Positions 27,601 to 42,600 of a stretch of DNA of 64,000 bases are shown here, in pieces (within the stretch, counting starts at the first letter, position 1; every line of letters begins with the position of its first letter). The DNA comes from Climacteris rufus (taxonomy: Eukaryota > Chordata > Aves > Passeriformes > Climacteridae): contig VZRZ01006842.1 in the NCBI GenBank assembly GCA_013398175.1, positions 1,947,498 to 2,011,497 of the forward strand. The letters run 5' to 3'. Both the position numbers and the translations under genes were made by a program. Under the pieces are notes generated by a model. It saw nothing but the letters and a program-made list of their open reading frames with translations. It had not been told where the DNA came from and did no database searches.

Positions 27601-30600
27601 GCTACGACAAGGATCTGCCTAAATAAGCCAAGAGGAAATATTTCTCAGGAAGGGAGCAGTCTATCTCCAGTCTATAGGCAGCACTTTTCTTCATCTGAGA
27701 TTAACAGTGACTACATCTTTTCTGGAATCTGGAACAAGGTTAGTAAATTCTATGTCTGACAAGTGAGTTTGCAAAGTACCTGATTAGAAAGGCAGTTTCT
27801 AACTGTCTTTGGTTCCAGGAATATCTAAGTATATGATATAAAATATTACTGTTTATTATTAATAATGTTATTCTATGGAAGCCATCCAAAGCAACTAAAA
27901 ATTGCTACAGCTCATGAAACATATTTTCTTCTATATACTGCCATCTTCTGCTCCAGAACTGAAGTTTTCATTTAAGCAGTTCTTCTGAATGCTTGGGAAA
28001 GTATGAGCATGAAGAATATCACTGCATTTTTACAGCTGGTCTAAGCAAGTGCTGTTAATCTCATTGTGGCTGTTCTATCAAATGTTTGGCAGTTTTCTGC
28101 ACAAGGCATAAACACTGTAATTCCCAGAGAGATAAGCAGTTTTAGAAAGGCATGAGATATTCCACACACAAGATTCTAAACCTCCATCACATCAGTATGT
28201 CACTGTGTCAATACAAGATGATAAAGAAACTGCAGCTGCTTACACAGTTCTTTGCCTAGTCCATAACAATCCCCTCTGTACTGTGTAGTAATTTCTTTCA
28301 GTGTCATGGGTGGAAAAAAATGCCTTCCCACAAAGCATTTTTTTAGAGGACATAGAATTGCAGTGCATAAACAAAAAAAGGAAAAGGGAGAAAGCCAATT
28401 AAAGATTGGGGGATAAATAAACAGAAAAAAGAATAGGTTAATGCCAAGATTAAGGTTTGCTCCAAAGATGTGGAAATATTTGAAATCATAACCTCCTCTG
28501 GGATAACCTGGAGAGTTATCCTCTTGGGGAAGACCTCATTGCAACTTTCCAGTACTTGAAGGAGCTTATAAAAAAGAGGAAGAACAACTTTTTATTGTGA
28601 GCAGCTAGTGATAGGACAAGGGAGAATGATTTTACACTAAGAGAGGAGAGATTTAGACAAGATGTTAGGAAGAAATTCTTTGCCTGGAGGTTAGCGAGGC
28701 ACTGGAATATGTTGCCCAGAGAAGTTGTGGATGCCCCATCCCTGGAAGTGTTCAAGGCCAGGTTGGTGGGGCTCTGAGCAACCTGGTCTAGTGTCCACGG
28801 CAGGATGGCTTTTTTCCATAAGCCTGTGTACCTACACGTGTATGTAGGTGGGAGAGGATTATACAGATCAAAGCTATTTTGTTGAACTGGTGTAAATCTT
28901 AGTTACCGTTCCATTCAGGGGTAGGCTGACACTGCCTTAACTCAGGGACACAATCTGAGCTGTATTTAGCCATGCTGTAGAACACAGGAGAAACCCTTTT
29001 CATGAAACACAAGATATGTTAGTGCTGGAGCAGACAAAGCCAAATTATACATCAGATTAAGAGCAGGTCAATAGGAATTTGAGTCTGACTTCTACAACCC
29101 CTCCAAAGATTTTCCTCTTGCAAATGCAACAGCATCCATACCAGGATGCATTGGCTAAAAGTAGCTTGGAGAAAGCCTATGAAAGCAATTAAAAATTTTT
29201 TTAGGAAACAAATGACATACCTGGAGTCCTTCTCTCACAGCTTCCAGAAGATATGGAACCAGGGAATAGTTCCAGAGGTCTGTGAACCACACTCTGGAGC
29301 CATCAACATCCATAGGGCAAGGGAGGAAGAGACGGGGACCTGAGAAATCAAGTTGTGTATTAAAAAAGGTAGAACTAGAGAATACACTTCAAATAATCTT
29401 CACAAAATTAAAAAAGCAGCACTGGAGCAAACTCAAGTTAAGAGAATATGAATACAGGACTGCTTTAAAGGCACTAACAATCTCCTGTTATTAAAAACGA
29501 ACTGGTGTAATTTAGTCCAATTTTAGGGCCTGGTGAACACTTACAAGTTTTATGGCAAAGCTATGTCAAAGGTTGACGTCTTTGCTAACGTAGTTATTCC
29601 ATTAAAAGACCTCAGGTCCAAGGGTTTTTATTGCTGTAATTATACTGCAGTGTGAAAGCAGGAGAAAAAAAATTAAGCTTAGGAAAGTGGCTACTGAGGT
29701 ATTTTTTTAAAAATTTAGTTTGTAAAATTTTGATCTTTTACTTGAAAGTCTTTAGCAACAAAGGAAGAACTACGAGGAAATATATACTCATTAAACTTTT
29801 CATTTTAATTTCAGTCTTGCTGACAACTACACAAATTCCCCACACCTCTGTTGTACTTTCCACTGAGAGACAACTTTAAAAAAAATATATATATTCTTCA
29901 CAAATTCCAAAAATGCTCAGCCTGCATCCTTATTTCAAATTATTCCACCAATGGACTCACCAATGGTTACATCTGAAGAGCTGTGTGTTTCTAGGAAGCT
30001 GTTGAGATGATGCCATGTTTTGGGGATCCAGTCAATGATCTTCATAAGCTCATTATTGCGTATGTTCTTTTCTATTTCAGTTTCAATCAGTTTCCTTCTT
30101 AGATATCTGCCTAAGAAACCTTTAACAGGCTCTGTGTGATTAGCACACAGCACCCACCTGGGTAGAAGACAGAAATGTCAAGCAGCAATGAATAGCAAAT
30201 ACATTATTTCCTCTTAAACATATAGGCGAAAGTAATGTCATAAGATTCTGAGTCTCGTTAGTCAGCAAGTATAAAACTGCTCCAGTAAACCTCATTATTG
30301 CTCACTGCTTCAACACAGCCATTTCAGGTTTCAGCAGGAATTCAAGACACTGCTGAAGACAAATGAAATGCAGGAATGCAATCATCTTCAGCAACTTGCT
30401 AGAGGTGCCAGACAGTATCTTATTTCTTTTACCATTCCCCAACATCACTCAGAGACCCACCAATAGAAGAGAGACACTGAAACTAAAATGCTTTGCTGTG
30501 ATGAGACACAAGACCAATATTTGTCAAAAAAACTGGGCTTAGAAGCAGGGAGCTGTGCAAACATGGCCAGAGTGAATACAGAGTGAATGTACCTGAAATT

Positions 30601-33600
30601 GTGATGCATCTCCAGATTTGGTGAAGAAGAAACTCCCTGGTTCATGGTTCCAATAATATAGGGACTGGAAAGATAAAAACAGAAGGATTTTTTGAGGGAG
30701 AATTAATTCACATGTTCAGAGTATATTCTTTCTTCTTATCTACACTAGGCCAATTTCGAAAGAGCCTCTGGATGTATTGTAGTCACATTCTCAAAATATT
30801 TCTGAGGTGCCCTTTTAAAAATATTTATTCTTGCATGATTTCCCTATTACAGATGTGTAGTTTACTAGTACTCATCTGTAATGAAGAAATTAATGAAGCC
30901 ACCCTGTGTTAATATAATTAATAATTTGCTAGTTACTTAGCATTTTAATTTCAAAAGCCACTGAATCTCTGAGTAAGACCTTGCATGCAATGATTTTATG
31001 AAGGGAAGTTCCTATGGTGTCACTTTTGCAGCAGAAATAACCAACGTTATAGGCCAATGAAAGTTCTAGAAAACATTATTTTTACCCTTGCTTGAGAATA
31101 AAGGACAGTCAGCAGACTTACTACTTCTGCACTGCTGCAGGAAAAGTGTGGGAGGGGCAAATCTGCTAGATACAGAGCTGCTTCCGCATGGCATGGTTTA
31201 TCCCAAATTCCACTATTACAAAGTGTAAGCTGTTCTCATGGCACTAATGAGCTTGTGTAATCCGAAAGGGTGCAAAGGATAAGACTATAATTCAGTCAAG
31301 TGTTTAAGTACATTCTTAAATTTTGCGGTACATTTACATCTCGCTGAGAAGCATGGGAGTCATGTAAATGAAATGAAGCAGACAACTAAGCACTTGCCTG
31401 AAGAGGGTTAAAATTATTGAAGCATATAAAAACCTTGCAGACGGCCTATGGGAATCTAAGTTTCCACTGGGACATTTTATTTTGCAAAATAACAAAGAGC
31501 ATTTACTGGTTTAATTGCACAATGCATGAAAGGGGAGAGAAGAGCCACTACCTACCATTTATTGTATTTACAGTTGAGGAAACCATTGAAGATGTCACTT
31601 AGAGAACTGATGTGGTGGAGATTATCAAGAATTATGACGACAGGGAGGTCAGCACCATTGTTGTCAGCACTGCATTGCTCAGCTAGGTTTGCTAGGTATT
31701 GCCGCAGATCCTTCAGCAGAATTAATAAAAAAATCAAAACCAAAAAACAAAAAAAATGAAGAACCCCCCAAGACCCAGAAAAGATTAATCCAATTGGACC
31801 ACAGATATAATTTCAGTGGAAAAAAAATTCAGAAAGATAAAATGACTGCTAAAGAGTTTCCCCTCTGTGGATCACTCAGCTGGATCTGCACATGCAGAAT
31901 GACACACTGCATAGACAGGGCAACATTGAAGCCACATGTTAGGGAAAAACAAAGGTACTAAACATAAAGCAAATGATTGAAGCATTCTGAATTGGTGGAT
32001 ATATTCCTTAGAAATTTGCTGATAAAATATCTCCAGAGGAAAACAGGTTGCAATAAAATATGCCATTTCCAATGGGCTGAGATACATTAATTTTTGAACC
32101 TTCTTTCTTATGAATGCCACGAAAACAAACCAACAACAAAAAAACCCACAAAACAAAACAAAACAAAACAAAACAAAACCCACCAAACTGTCACACAATT
32201 TTGGTGTACTGAACTGCTCCTTTACCACTCTCACTGAAAATCTGCCTTCCCTCTTGGGGATGCTTTATCACACCTCATAATAAAATTCTTTGTGGAAATT
32301 CTTTTTTCTTGTCTGCTGTCTGGCTGCTGTTTAGTGCAGGAGTAAAAGAGAGCTTTCATATTTTTCATATTTTTGTCAACACTTTGTTGCCCTTGAGGAT
32401 CTGGGCTAGTCAAATTTTACAGCTATATCTCTAGAACGTATCTAATTTTGTCAGGATTGGAAATGCTCAGTATTATGGATAAAGTTCCTATTGCTATTGT
32501 ATTTTCTGGATCAGGGATAGCAGAACATGCACCTTTTTTATTTCAAGAAAGATTTTTCTTTGCCTTTTTATGATCAGGTGTCTCTCAGGGAACGTTATGG
32601 GTTTCTTCCATGCAATAGTACCATCTGTATCATTCAAACACCCTTGATATTTGACAATGTTGCTTTTTCTTTTTATTTTTTTTTATTACAAACTCAAAAG
32701 TTCTATATAAATTTTGATAGAAGTAAAGGAAAAGGGGAAAAAAACCCCAACCAATCCAATACAAAAAAACAACAGCCAAATGCCAAAACACAGACCAAGC
32801 AATTTACTGGAAATCCAAAAGCTTGCTCTATTGTGGAACTATTTTCATTACTGATGTGCATGGTAAAACAATAAAACATAAACAAATCCCCTGCCAAAGT
32901 AAATGGCATCACAAAGCCTCTGTATAAAGACAGTGAAAAGCAGTTATTTTTACTGGAATGGTCCTCTTGCCCCTTTGGGATCTGTATGTTCTTCCTTCTT
33001 ATGTTAGGATTCATTATGTTCTGTGCAAATCAGAATGCTCTGGGCAAACCCTTTCACTTTCTTTCCCCCGGGTACCAAGTTAGGAGTACTCCCAATTCAG
33101 GACAACAAGTGAATAGTATCATCTGTGGCTAGCACAGTAGTGCTAGAAGACTGATAATCTGAGCTATGTAAATCACTGTGAACATGACACAATCTGTTAG
33201 GCACTTTCAGTATGGTCAGCTTCCTGACTGATACACACCAGAAACCATGACAGTTGTATTTTTCTTGTGCTGATTAAGAAACTGAGCACAAGACAGTAAT
33301 TCAAAATCCCCACACTGAAATGTTTGCCAACAAAGGCTGATGCTATCATCATAAAAAAGCAAGTTACACTAGTATTACTCTATATCCAACCTTCTGACAA
33401 AGGAATTACAGACACTCCAGAAATTTAATTTACATAGGAGTTTGACTCTGCATCTATACTTAAAGTGTGTTTCCTCAAGAGAGGGAAAATTGAGACTTCC
33501 TTCACAGTGCTTCAATGGTTTGTTTATAACAGAAAGCTCTGGTCCCTGTACATCACTGGGATTGGAGACTGAATTCTTGCAGGAAGAAATTCTTGCTGCT

Positions 33601-36600
33601 AACTGAGCAGCAAAAGAGTACAACGGTTAATAGAATCTGTTCTGCATCATCACTACAAATTGGGCAATAGATTATCTTTTTGACTGTAACTTACCTTGCT
33701 TGACTTGTGATCTATGTTAAAAGTTGCAATTGCATCCTCAGTTTTTTTTCTGCCAGATTTAGTTACAACATATTCAGCCAGCCTGTTAGCTAGATAGGTC
33801 TTTCCTGTGCCACTGGGTCCTGACAGAATAATTCTGCGATGCTCCATCAATAAATTAAAGTACCGTTGGGTAATTGGCTTAGGAATTAACGTGTCAAACA
33901 CAAAACTGTCCAAACTGTTTTCTTCCACTCCTGCGGACAAAAGAAAAGAAAAATGGCCTCTCTTATCCTTGTTAGGGTTGGTATTTGGACCAGCACCTTA
34001 TGGCGTCATTGCTATGCCCAAAGTAAGGTAAGATACTTCTGCCTCAATCAAATCCCTATCAAGGACCTCTTTACTATAGAAATACTGATATCCTTCCACA
34101 AAAAAATTAAACAGCAGTTGTGAGATGAGTGGGAGAGATGCAAAGTAAATGTGAAGAGAAGGCTCATTGAGGCAAAGATATATATTTCAGACCCTACTGG
34201 CAACCATAACAAATGAAAGATCAAAGTGACAGCCACAAGGGTTACCAGTAGTCACATCAATGTCTGTAAAGTTCTGTTGAAGGCCCCCTTTCCCTTCCAA
34301 TAGCAAATCCCTAGAGCTTTTGAAATGTATACAATTTTTCCTGTGGAAATGGATAAAGTATAAATATTTCTTATCGGAATCTCTGTTTTGGGGTAGGTTT
34401 GTTTTTTTTTTTTTTGCCACTATTTAGAAATCTGTACTTCATTGTGATTTGGCAGTCAGGCGGGGACGAGAGATATTCTTAGATTTCCCCCAAAAGGCTG
34501 CACTGCGTTAGATATTATGCAATGTCTCATAGACAGTTTCTGTGACAAATGTGTCCTGGAACTAGAAACAAAATACAGAAAGGACAAGTGCAAGAAAAAT
34601 AAATATTAAAGGATAGAGAACTGCAATGTAGAACTCTACAGCATCTACAGAAATATTCTTCCAGTTTTACCTTTCAGGTTCACAGTGATGACATTATTAT
34701 CTCCAACCAGGTATCCACAAGGCAGCAGTTCAGGCACTTCTAGGCTATGGGCTCTAATTACATCCCCTATACAATAGCTAGCAATGCAGTCAGAGCTTAA
34801 ACCCAGGCTAGTAGTTGGATCCACTCGGAAAATATACTCCTGAAATGATATGAAAACATAAGGCATAAAAATATATATTCAATGAAAGCAATTTGGAAAA
34901 CTGCCTACAGTCATAAAGAAAGAACTGTGATATTAAGAATAAAATTTAATAGTGGTGTTAGCTATGTATAAAAAAAAACCCCACACCAAAAGAAAAACTT
35001 GGCAAGACAACTCAAAGAATACAGAAATTTTGTAAAAGAAAAAGAAAATTATAATAAAACTTTAGCTAATTTTCAGTGTCTTACCTTAAAGAGACGTCTG
35101 ATTACACCATCTAAAACATCCCATTTTGTTTTTCCACTGACTCCAATTGATCCTATCAGGTATGCATGTGGTTTTTGATCCTGCAAAGAGAGATGTTTGG
35201 AAACTGGACTAAAAATGGTGTTTATTAGCTTTCTATGAAGATTCATAGTTTTACCAATGAAGAATAAGAATATTTAGAATGAGATGTTACAACTTTGGTA
35301 ATAATCTCTGTACCAGAAATAGGTACAGACTGTATTACTTTGGTACATTTTTATAAAGAAGGAAATACAGAATCTGATTATTCTCTTTGATTACATCTGT
35401 GTTTTTAAAGACAGGACTAAAAATAAAACTTGCATTGTATTTACAAATTTTTATAACACAGAACCTGAAAACATGACAATGTAATTGTTCAGCAGCAAAT
35501 TCATAGTTGCATCCTAAGAAGTCCAAGGCATAAACCTAATTTATAATTACTTTTAAACAGAGACAGCAAGTCCCAGAACATCCCACTACTAATTAAACTG
35601 AGAACTGGTAGTTTCTAAGCCACCACAAAGGCAGGAGGCCATATGACATCAATCTATGGAGTGTGCCTAACTGTACTGAGTGTGGATGACAGAGAAGGGA
35701 GCTGCTATCTAAGGGATATTTCCCTTCAGTTCGTGAAAAAAATTGAGCTACTATATTCCAGTATTTGCTTGAGCTATAATTCTGCTCTGGGTAATGCACT
35801 TACCTTGGCTCGACTATAGCCCTTGTTTATAGTGACTAAAATTTTGACACTATGACCTTCTTTGTGGAGTGCTCCATCAGTGACATCATCCAACAAAATA
35901 TCTATATTAAAAGAAGGGAAATGATCAGTCTGACAAATCACATCACTTATGTTCACATCATCAGTACAATATTTGTTCAAAGGATTTTTGGTTAAAAACA
36001 AAGGCTGCCATAAAAACAACTTGCAATTGTTCTAATCTGTATTTATTCCTAATTCACCATTTCTCTGTTGGAGGTGAAAAAAAAGTTACAACTTGTCAAT
36101 TTTTGAAGGAATATTAGGAATTGTAACCATGTAAAAATGCATATGGAATTCACAAATAAATAAAATCTTGCATTATAGTCCCGTCTTTGCTTTCCTTCTT
36201 GGAACTTTTTCAAAATTACCATATGGTCACAAAGTAATGGTGTTTAAAAACTAAATTAAGCTTATGTCTTTGGGCACCTATTTGTGCCCTTTAGAACATT
36301 AAGGAGAGAAAAGAAGAAATCCTTGTATTGACATTTTTGCTGTTAAGCAAAATAGCATTTAATTTCACTATTCAGATCATTCCTTTACCATCTGTATGTA
36401 CGCCATGGATAGAGCATTTTTTTTACCCCCACTAGAAAACCACTTTGGAGTCCTCCAGAACATGGGACTCTATATTCAGCCATTTTTCCAAGTAAAGGCT
36501 TCATTTTTCTTGGAGGTAAAAAGTGCTTTTGATCTGCTCTTCACCTCTGTTTCTACCACTTCATTAACTCCTAAAATGAGAAAGCAGATTTATTTTCTAC

Positions 36601-39600
36601 CCAAGGACTGCAGCTTTATTGCAAGTGATAAAACTGCTGCCTTCCTCTAGAAGTTCTCTCTGAGATTTTATTGTTAGACATTTAAACTAACTATCAAATT
36701 AGGAGAGATTATGGATTTGCATTTTCTTCAAAAACCAGCACAATAATCCACTACCCTAAACCCTGTTTGTTCTTACTGTGAAAAGCATTGACTTCATGAC
36801 ACAGTCTGCACAAGGTCAGATTTCATACAAATTAAATGAGGTACCAGTAAGATTCAGCCACTTGTTCAAAGGCAAACCAATGAAGTCTTATGAATATAAT
36901 TTTAATTAATGTATTAATAAACAAGCTTTCATGTAAAAAGTTCAATAACTTACACCCAGATCTAGAATGCAGATTCTGCTGTTTTTTTCTTTTTTGTTTT
37001 TTTTTGGAAATTTTTTTTGTTGTTGTTGTTTTGTTGTTTTTTGGTTTTTTTTTTTAATTGGTTGAAAAAAGAAGTGTTTTTTTTTCTTTTCTGTGAGTTT
37101 TAATAAATCCATGCTTGCTTTGTTCCAGGCTGACAGCTTTTATGTGTCACTAACACTGAATGTTTCACTTCATTTGTCTTGTATTTTGGCATATTTGACA
37201 AATTTTTGAGCAAACCTAAGAGCTTTGATAATGTCATAGTTCGTCTGAGGGCAAATTATGGTATAACTGATCCCCCTGTGAAATTTTTCAATCTGTAAAT
37301 GACCCTTACGTAGCCCTTTAAATACCTTTTTCTCTAAGTGTTTAGGAATGAGGAACCACTCTGCAGCTAAAGAAAAAATTCCATTTTCTAAGAGCTCTCT
37401 CTCTCTCACTGACACAAGGGGCTGAGAAGAAGCCCAAGGGACACTAATTTCATGGTGATACTAATTGTTTTAATTATCCCCTGCCAGGTCTCCTCTTTAG
37501 GCATGCTACGATGACTCCAGTTCAATTCTTGACTGAGCTCTGGCCCTCTGGGCCAGTCTTGTACTGGTCCTTGTTTGCTCCTCTCACTCCAGTGACTGAC
37601 AGAAATACTGTAACCACTGTCTGTAACCACTGTCTGTAACCACTGAACCCCTTCCCAGCTTGCCACTCACACCTATCTGGAGGATATCATCATACCCTTA
37701 GCAAGTGACAATGGGTAGCTGTGGTTATTTCCAGATGACCATGGACAATTGGAGACACTGCTCCCAGAAAGTACAATAGTATTTTTTTAATAGGAAGAGC
37801 CAAAGCTCTCAATTCTCTTAGCTTAGTCCTCATCATGATTAACCTCTCCATATCTCTGGGACTTTTGTTCCAAAGTACTCCAGCTGTTGCAGAAATCCCA
37901 CAAGACTTGATGGAAAGCTGTCACCCTTCCAAGTTGTCTGGCACGGCAACAAAATGATAATCACAATGATCAAAAATTCTGGATTCATAATCAGATGAAA
38001 TTTGCCACTCCTCATTAGGCACCCTTATATCTTTAATTTCTTATAAGCAAAACTAATTGCTTTGCATGATAGAAAAACATTTAGAACAATAACATAGAAA
38101 ATTATATAAAGATAATGGAATAATGGAATCATTAAATTTGGAAAAGACCCTTAAGATCACCGAGTCCAACCATTCCTCCCCATCATCCTGTTCTCCTTCC
38201 TTTTTCTCCCTTTTCCCCTTCTCCTTCCTCTTTTTTCCCCCAGCTTTTATTTTTTGTATTCTTTTGCTAAACATTTCCTCCTGATTTTCTTCATTCTTTA
38301 TCTCAGCTTTTACCTTCACTTTTTCTTCCCCTATTCCTTTTTACCCACTGTAATCTCATCTAGTTCCCCTTCCTTTTGTTCAAACTCTTCCTCCTCCATG
38401 TTTATTCCTGTATCTAGACATGTAGTGCTAAGCAAAAAAGTGCTAATGGCTACTATTTATGAAAGACATCCTACAATCACCATATTGAAAAAAAATCTGC
38501 TATTTTTTTGTTTGTTTTCTTTTGTTGTTGTTGTTTGCTTGCTTGGTTTTTTTTATTATTATTATTATTATGTGTGGATCTGTAAGGAAAAGCCACAGTT
38601 AAATTTTTTCTCCCTGTTTTTACAACACCTCATTGTATGTTGAGGCCCAGTTCAGGCTCATTCATTCTCAAAGTTAAGCCTTTCAGAGAACTGGAATGTA
38701 AATAAAAAATTTACCAATTTTCATACAAAATCTAATATTAACCAGAAAAAATGTTCAAATATCCATGTAATCATGGCAAGATGATAAGACTAACTGCCAA
38801 TCCAAATTATAGTCAGTCAGTTTGGCACATTCCCAGCTGTACTATTGCCTAGACTCTTTCTTCAATTATTAGCCACATTTTTATTGCTTCCAGAGATTGC
38901 ATTATACATTCTGTGGTGTCTATGCTAGTGAGTGCTGCTTTGCTCCTGCTCTACTCCTGGTTCTAATGTTAGAGACAACACTTCTGTTTCTTGGCTACGT
39001 TATCAAAACAAATGTAGACGGCTTCTTATCAGAAACTCCATGGTATGGAAAATAATCAAATGTTTATGTTCAGGATGTGGACCAAAGTTCTGCTTGCTTT
39101 CCTTCATTCAATGAAGACAATGAGAGTGCCTCATAAGCCAGGTAGGGTTTGGCTTCTGTAATAAAAGGTGATTTGGTCCAACAGAGACTAGCTAGCTAAA
39201 GAAAATTTAAAAAACATAAGGGATAAAGATAATTGAGACCACCTTCTGCCTCAGCTGCAAGTATGAAGTGAAATTAAAGGAGCTAACTGAATGATCAAAG
39301 ATCTGTAAACCAAAAGAAGAAAGTTTCACATATTATATTCATATTTATCCCATATAGGCAAGAGAATATATCTGTACCATTGTCAAGTATATGTCAACAG
39401 ATATTCCTTTTCAAAGAAATTGTGAACTGGATGACCGAAGAGTATAGTAAACTATGTAGGTATAGAGTATCATAGCTAGAAACAAAGCAAACATAATGAA
39501 CAGTCCGTTACTACTATTCAGAGGCTTCTAAAAGATACCTTTTTCAGACATGACCACCAGCATTCTTCCTCATCTCCATTAATGAATGTATATCTGATGT

Positions 39601-42600
39601 TAACCTGAGTGATATGAGGTGTTTTACTTTTCAGGCATGCTTCTCCTATGTGGCCCATTTGAAAATAATAAATTCTTCCAACTGCTGAGGCATGCAAGTG
39701 CCAAAGTATGTTTACCTGAGGTAACAGACTCTGTGATGTTCAAATTGTTCAGAGAAAGTCCTAGTGACTGCCGTGATGAAGAAGATGATGTGCTGCTTGA
39801 TGACTCTGATGATGGCCGGGCAGGTTTTCCAGTATTTCCAGTCTCTGCCTTTAAACGATCATTTTCGGCTTTCAGTATTTCAATTTCATTCTACATAGAA
39901 AAGAAATCACCACAAAAGCACGGGAGGTTATTCTTTTGGAAAACCACTGTGGGTGGCTATTCTGGTGATGCCATTCCCCTGAAGTACCTAACTTTCACAG
40001 CAACCACTTTCACAGCAGAGGTATAACAGTGAAAACTGGATTGCCTTAACTTCTTAAATGAAGGGAAACACCCCAATAACCTTGTTTTAGCTTTTGCCTC
40101 AAAATAGATCCTAAACAATAATAGCTTCAAGCTTCTGTGCTTATTGTACCATTGACCATAATGTGACCATGGCGAGAATTTTCCCATCTATCCCATTTTT
40201 TTGAGCCCCTTCCTATTGTCAAACACCTTAGGTAACAGTCAGTTAAGAAAGTTACTGAATATGTCACTGTTTCTAAAGCCACAGAAAAGTATTACTGCCA
40301 TTAAATATAAAATTTAAGCAGTAACTTCACAGAGAAATCAAATTAAAAATGGACAATTAGAAACTGTGAGTTTAACAGTTTCATAACCCTTCTTGCTATC
40401 ACATAAGACTTTTTGATCATTCAAACATGGCATTGTTCACATAGCGGCAAGCAAACTCTCTGATGAAAACATACAGTGACAGATGAATTTTTTTAGCTGA
40501 ATCCTCTGCGGTGCCAAGTGATTATTAAATGTACAATAATAAAATGAAAACTTAGCCCAAGAACAGCCTGGTACCAGCTAAGTCTAGCTTTCAGTTGCTT
40601 CATGAAGCATATTACAAAGCAACTGCTTATTCTTGCAGATGGTTTTGCACTTCAAATTTAACTCCATATTCACCATCACCCTTCTAAAAGTCCCATCTTC
40701 TTATGGAGGCTGCACAGCTATATTATACAAGTAAAAACATAAGGAATAGATAGGATCATAAAACCCTCTGTTAGAGCTACAAGAAGATTAAATCATATAC
40801 ACAAAGGTGAGGAGACAGTGAAAGGGAAGGGACAAACCAGCATGATAGTGACAGAAGGTAAAAGATGTGTGTATCAGTTTAGTCTGGGGTTCAAATCAGG
40901 AGCTACTCTGCAATTTATGCTGATTAATTACACAGCTCTTGGCAGTCTTCCATTCACCTGAGCTTTAAGTTTTTAAGGTGCTTTGAATATACAAATATTC
41001 ATGTATCCCTTCCACCAGTCCTAATTTTTCCCCATACCAATCCTCATAAATCCTCTAAAATACCACAGTTTGGCAACAGCAAGGTGGCTGCCTGTCCTTT
41101 TGGGAAAACTTCAGAAGAAGTGGTGATTACCAGTAACAGCATCTAAACTAGTTGAGTCTGCCCAGATTTGAGGAAATTTAGACTTTGGAGCCTGTGCTTA
41201 CATCAGACTCCTCCCTCTGGGGAGTTCAACTGGCTTAGGCACTCATATCCCAGTATAAGACTGCAAGCAGATGATAAGCCTTGACATCCTTTTCTCCACC
41301 ACTGCAATTAAGTGTATTCTATTCCTCACAGCTCCTTAAAACCTTTTAGTGGCTCTAGATCAAAGTCTTACTTATGTCTGGACAATTGAAACCATATTTA
41401 TGGACAAGTTCTTGATAATTCTTCCCCCTAATTGAAGTGCAGCCAAATATCCCACCAAAGTGGGATACCACCAAATACCCCAATGTGCACCAAATACCCC
41501 AATGTTGGCACCTAGTGGTGTGAGCACCTGGGAGGATGGTGGGTACCTAAGATATTTAAAGATGTGGCTGAGACTGATATAGGCATGGTGTAAAGAAAGA
41601 GGTCTAGATAAAACATCACACACACCATTGCTGTAGTTATGAAATCAGCTGCTATGGACATCTATACAAAATTGCCTAAAGATGCACCTGACCTACGCAC
41701 CCAACACAGAGCAATTCAGCTGACAAGCCACTGGCCTGGATTCAGCAGTGCAAATGTGGGCTTCCTTTGGCATGACAAACATGGTCTTCCACTGCAGAAT
41801 GCTAAACCTACATGTCCTATGAAGATGCAAATCCTCGAGGCTGGTTCAAATTGTAACAAGTGCCTATGCTCAAAGAACTCCATTTCACCCTCTTTACCTA
41901 TCTTGGGGTAATTTTAGGACAGCTCTTTAGCCCTCACTACTGCAGGCCTAAAACTCAATTGATTACAACAGAAGTTTATCACACAGCTCATGCTTAGACT
42001 TCTAAACGTAGCCATCCTTGTCTCAACCTGAATCCCCAGCTCATGGCCTTGATTCTGTTCCCCAAATACAGATGTACAGTGCCTTCAGGGATGATGTCGG
42101 TATCTTAACTGCCATTCCAGAAGGGCCCAGTTCTACTGAAGGACCTATGTTATACTGTTTGGATATTATAGATACTTTTGGGCATCCACCATAATACTGT
42201 GCACTTGTATGTAAGCAATAGAGTCGGGTCCCAGAAAGCTCTGTGCTCCACTGAAGAACATTGCCATTCTTTTTGCATCCTTTTAGCCTCATGAAAGGGA
42301 AAGTCTTCTGATGAAAATGTGTTCAGGAAGGAATTGGAGCAGTGTAACAAAATAGTGCAGCAAAACTAGCAGTAATTAGTTCAATCTTACATTCTTTGCC
42401 TCGGCAAAGATTCAGAAATGATTCTTTAGGAACCAGAAATGATGAGAGAATATGTACATAACATCCCAGCCCCCTCCATGGCTCAAGGATTTAAAGCTCT
42501 GTAGAAATCACTTTTTAATCTGATTCTCTGTCATGTTGCTTACCCCAGTCACAGGGTTGAGATAATTAAATATCCTTTGGGCAGGGATTATGTTTTCTTC

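Larger units (their letters stand above)
29340..33694 (-). other. NAV3 introns around the AAA exons
   Basis: Covers introns 29340-29960, 30158-30592, 30665-31555 and 31711-33694. Only the (AAAAC)n repeat at 32127-32179 and A/T-rich tracts near 32650-32780 stand out. Confidence 0.75.
33931..35803 (-). other. NAV3 introns before the AAA exons
   Basis: Covers introns 33931-34670, 34840-35084 and 35181-35803. A T12-type run lies at about 34400. Nothing else is recognised. Confidence 0.75.
35902..39715 (-). other. NAV3 intron, 3.8 kb
   Basis: Holds two long T-rich tracts, the 13-bp tandem repeat and a CR1 tail fragment, each listed separately. No exon-like block is seen. Confidence 0.8.

Noticed and set aside
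28516..28755. Minus-strand frame of 79 codons
   Set aside because: Antisense to a CR1 LINE fragment.
39619..40026. Plus-strand frame of 135 codons
   Set aside because: Overlaps the true minus-strand exon 39716-39890. Its Asp/Ser pattern is the antisense shadow of the serine-rich linker.
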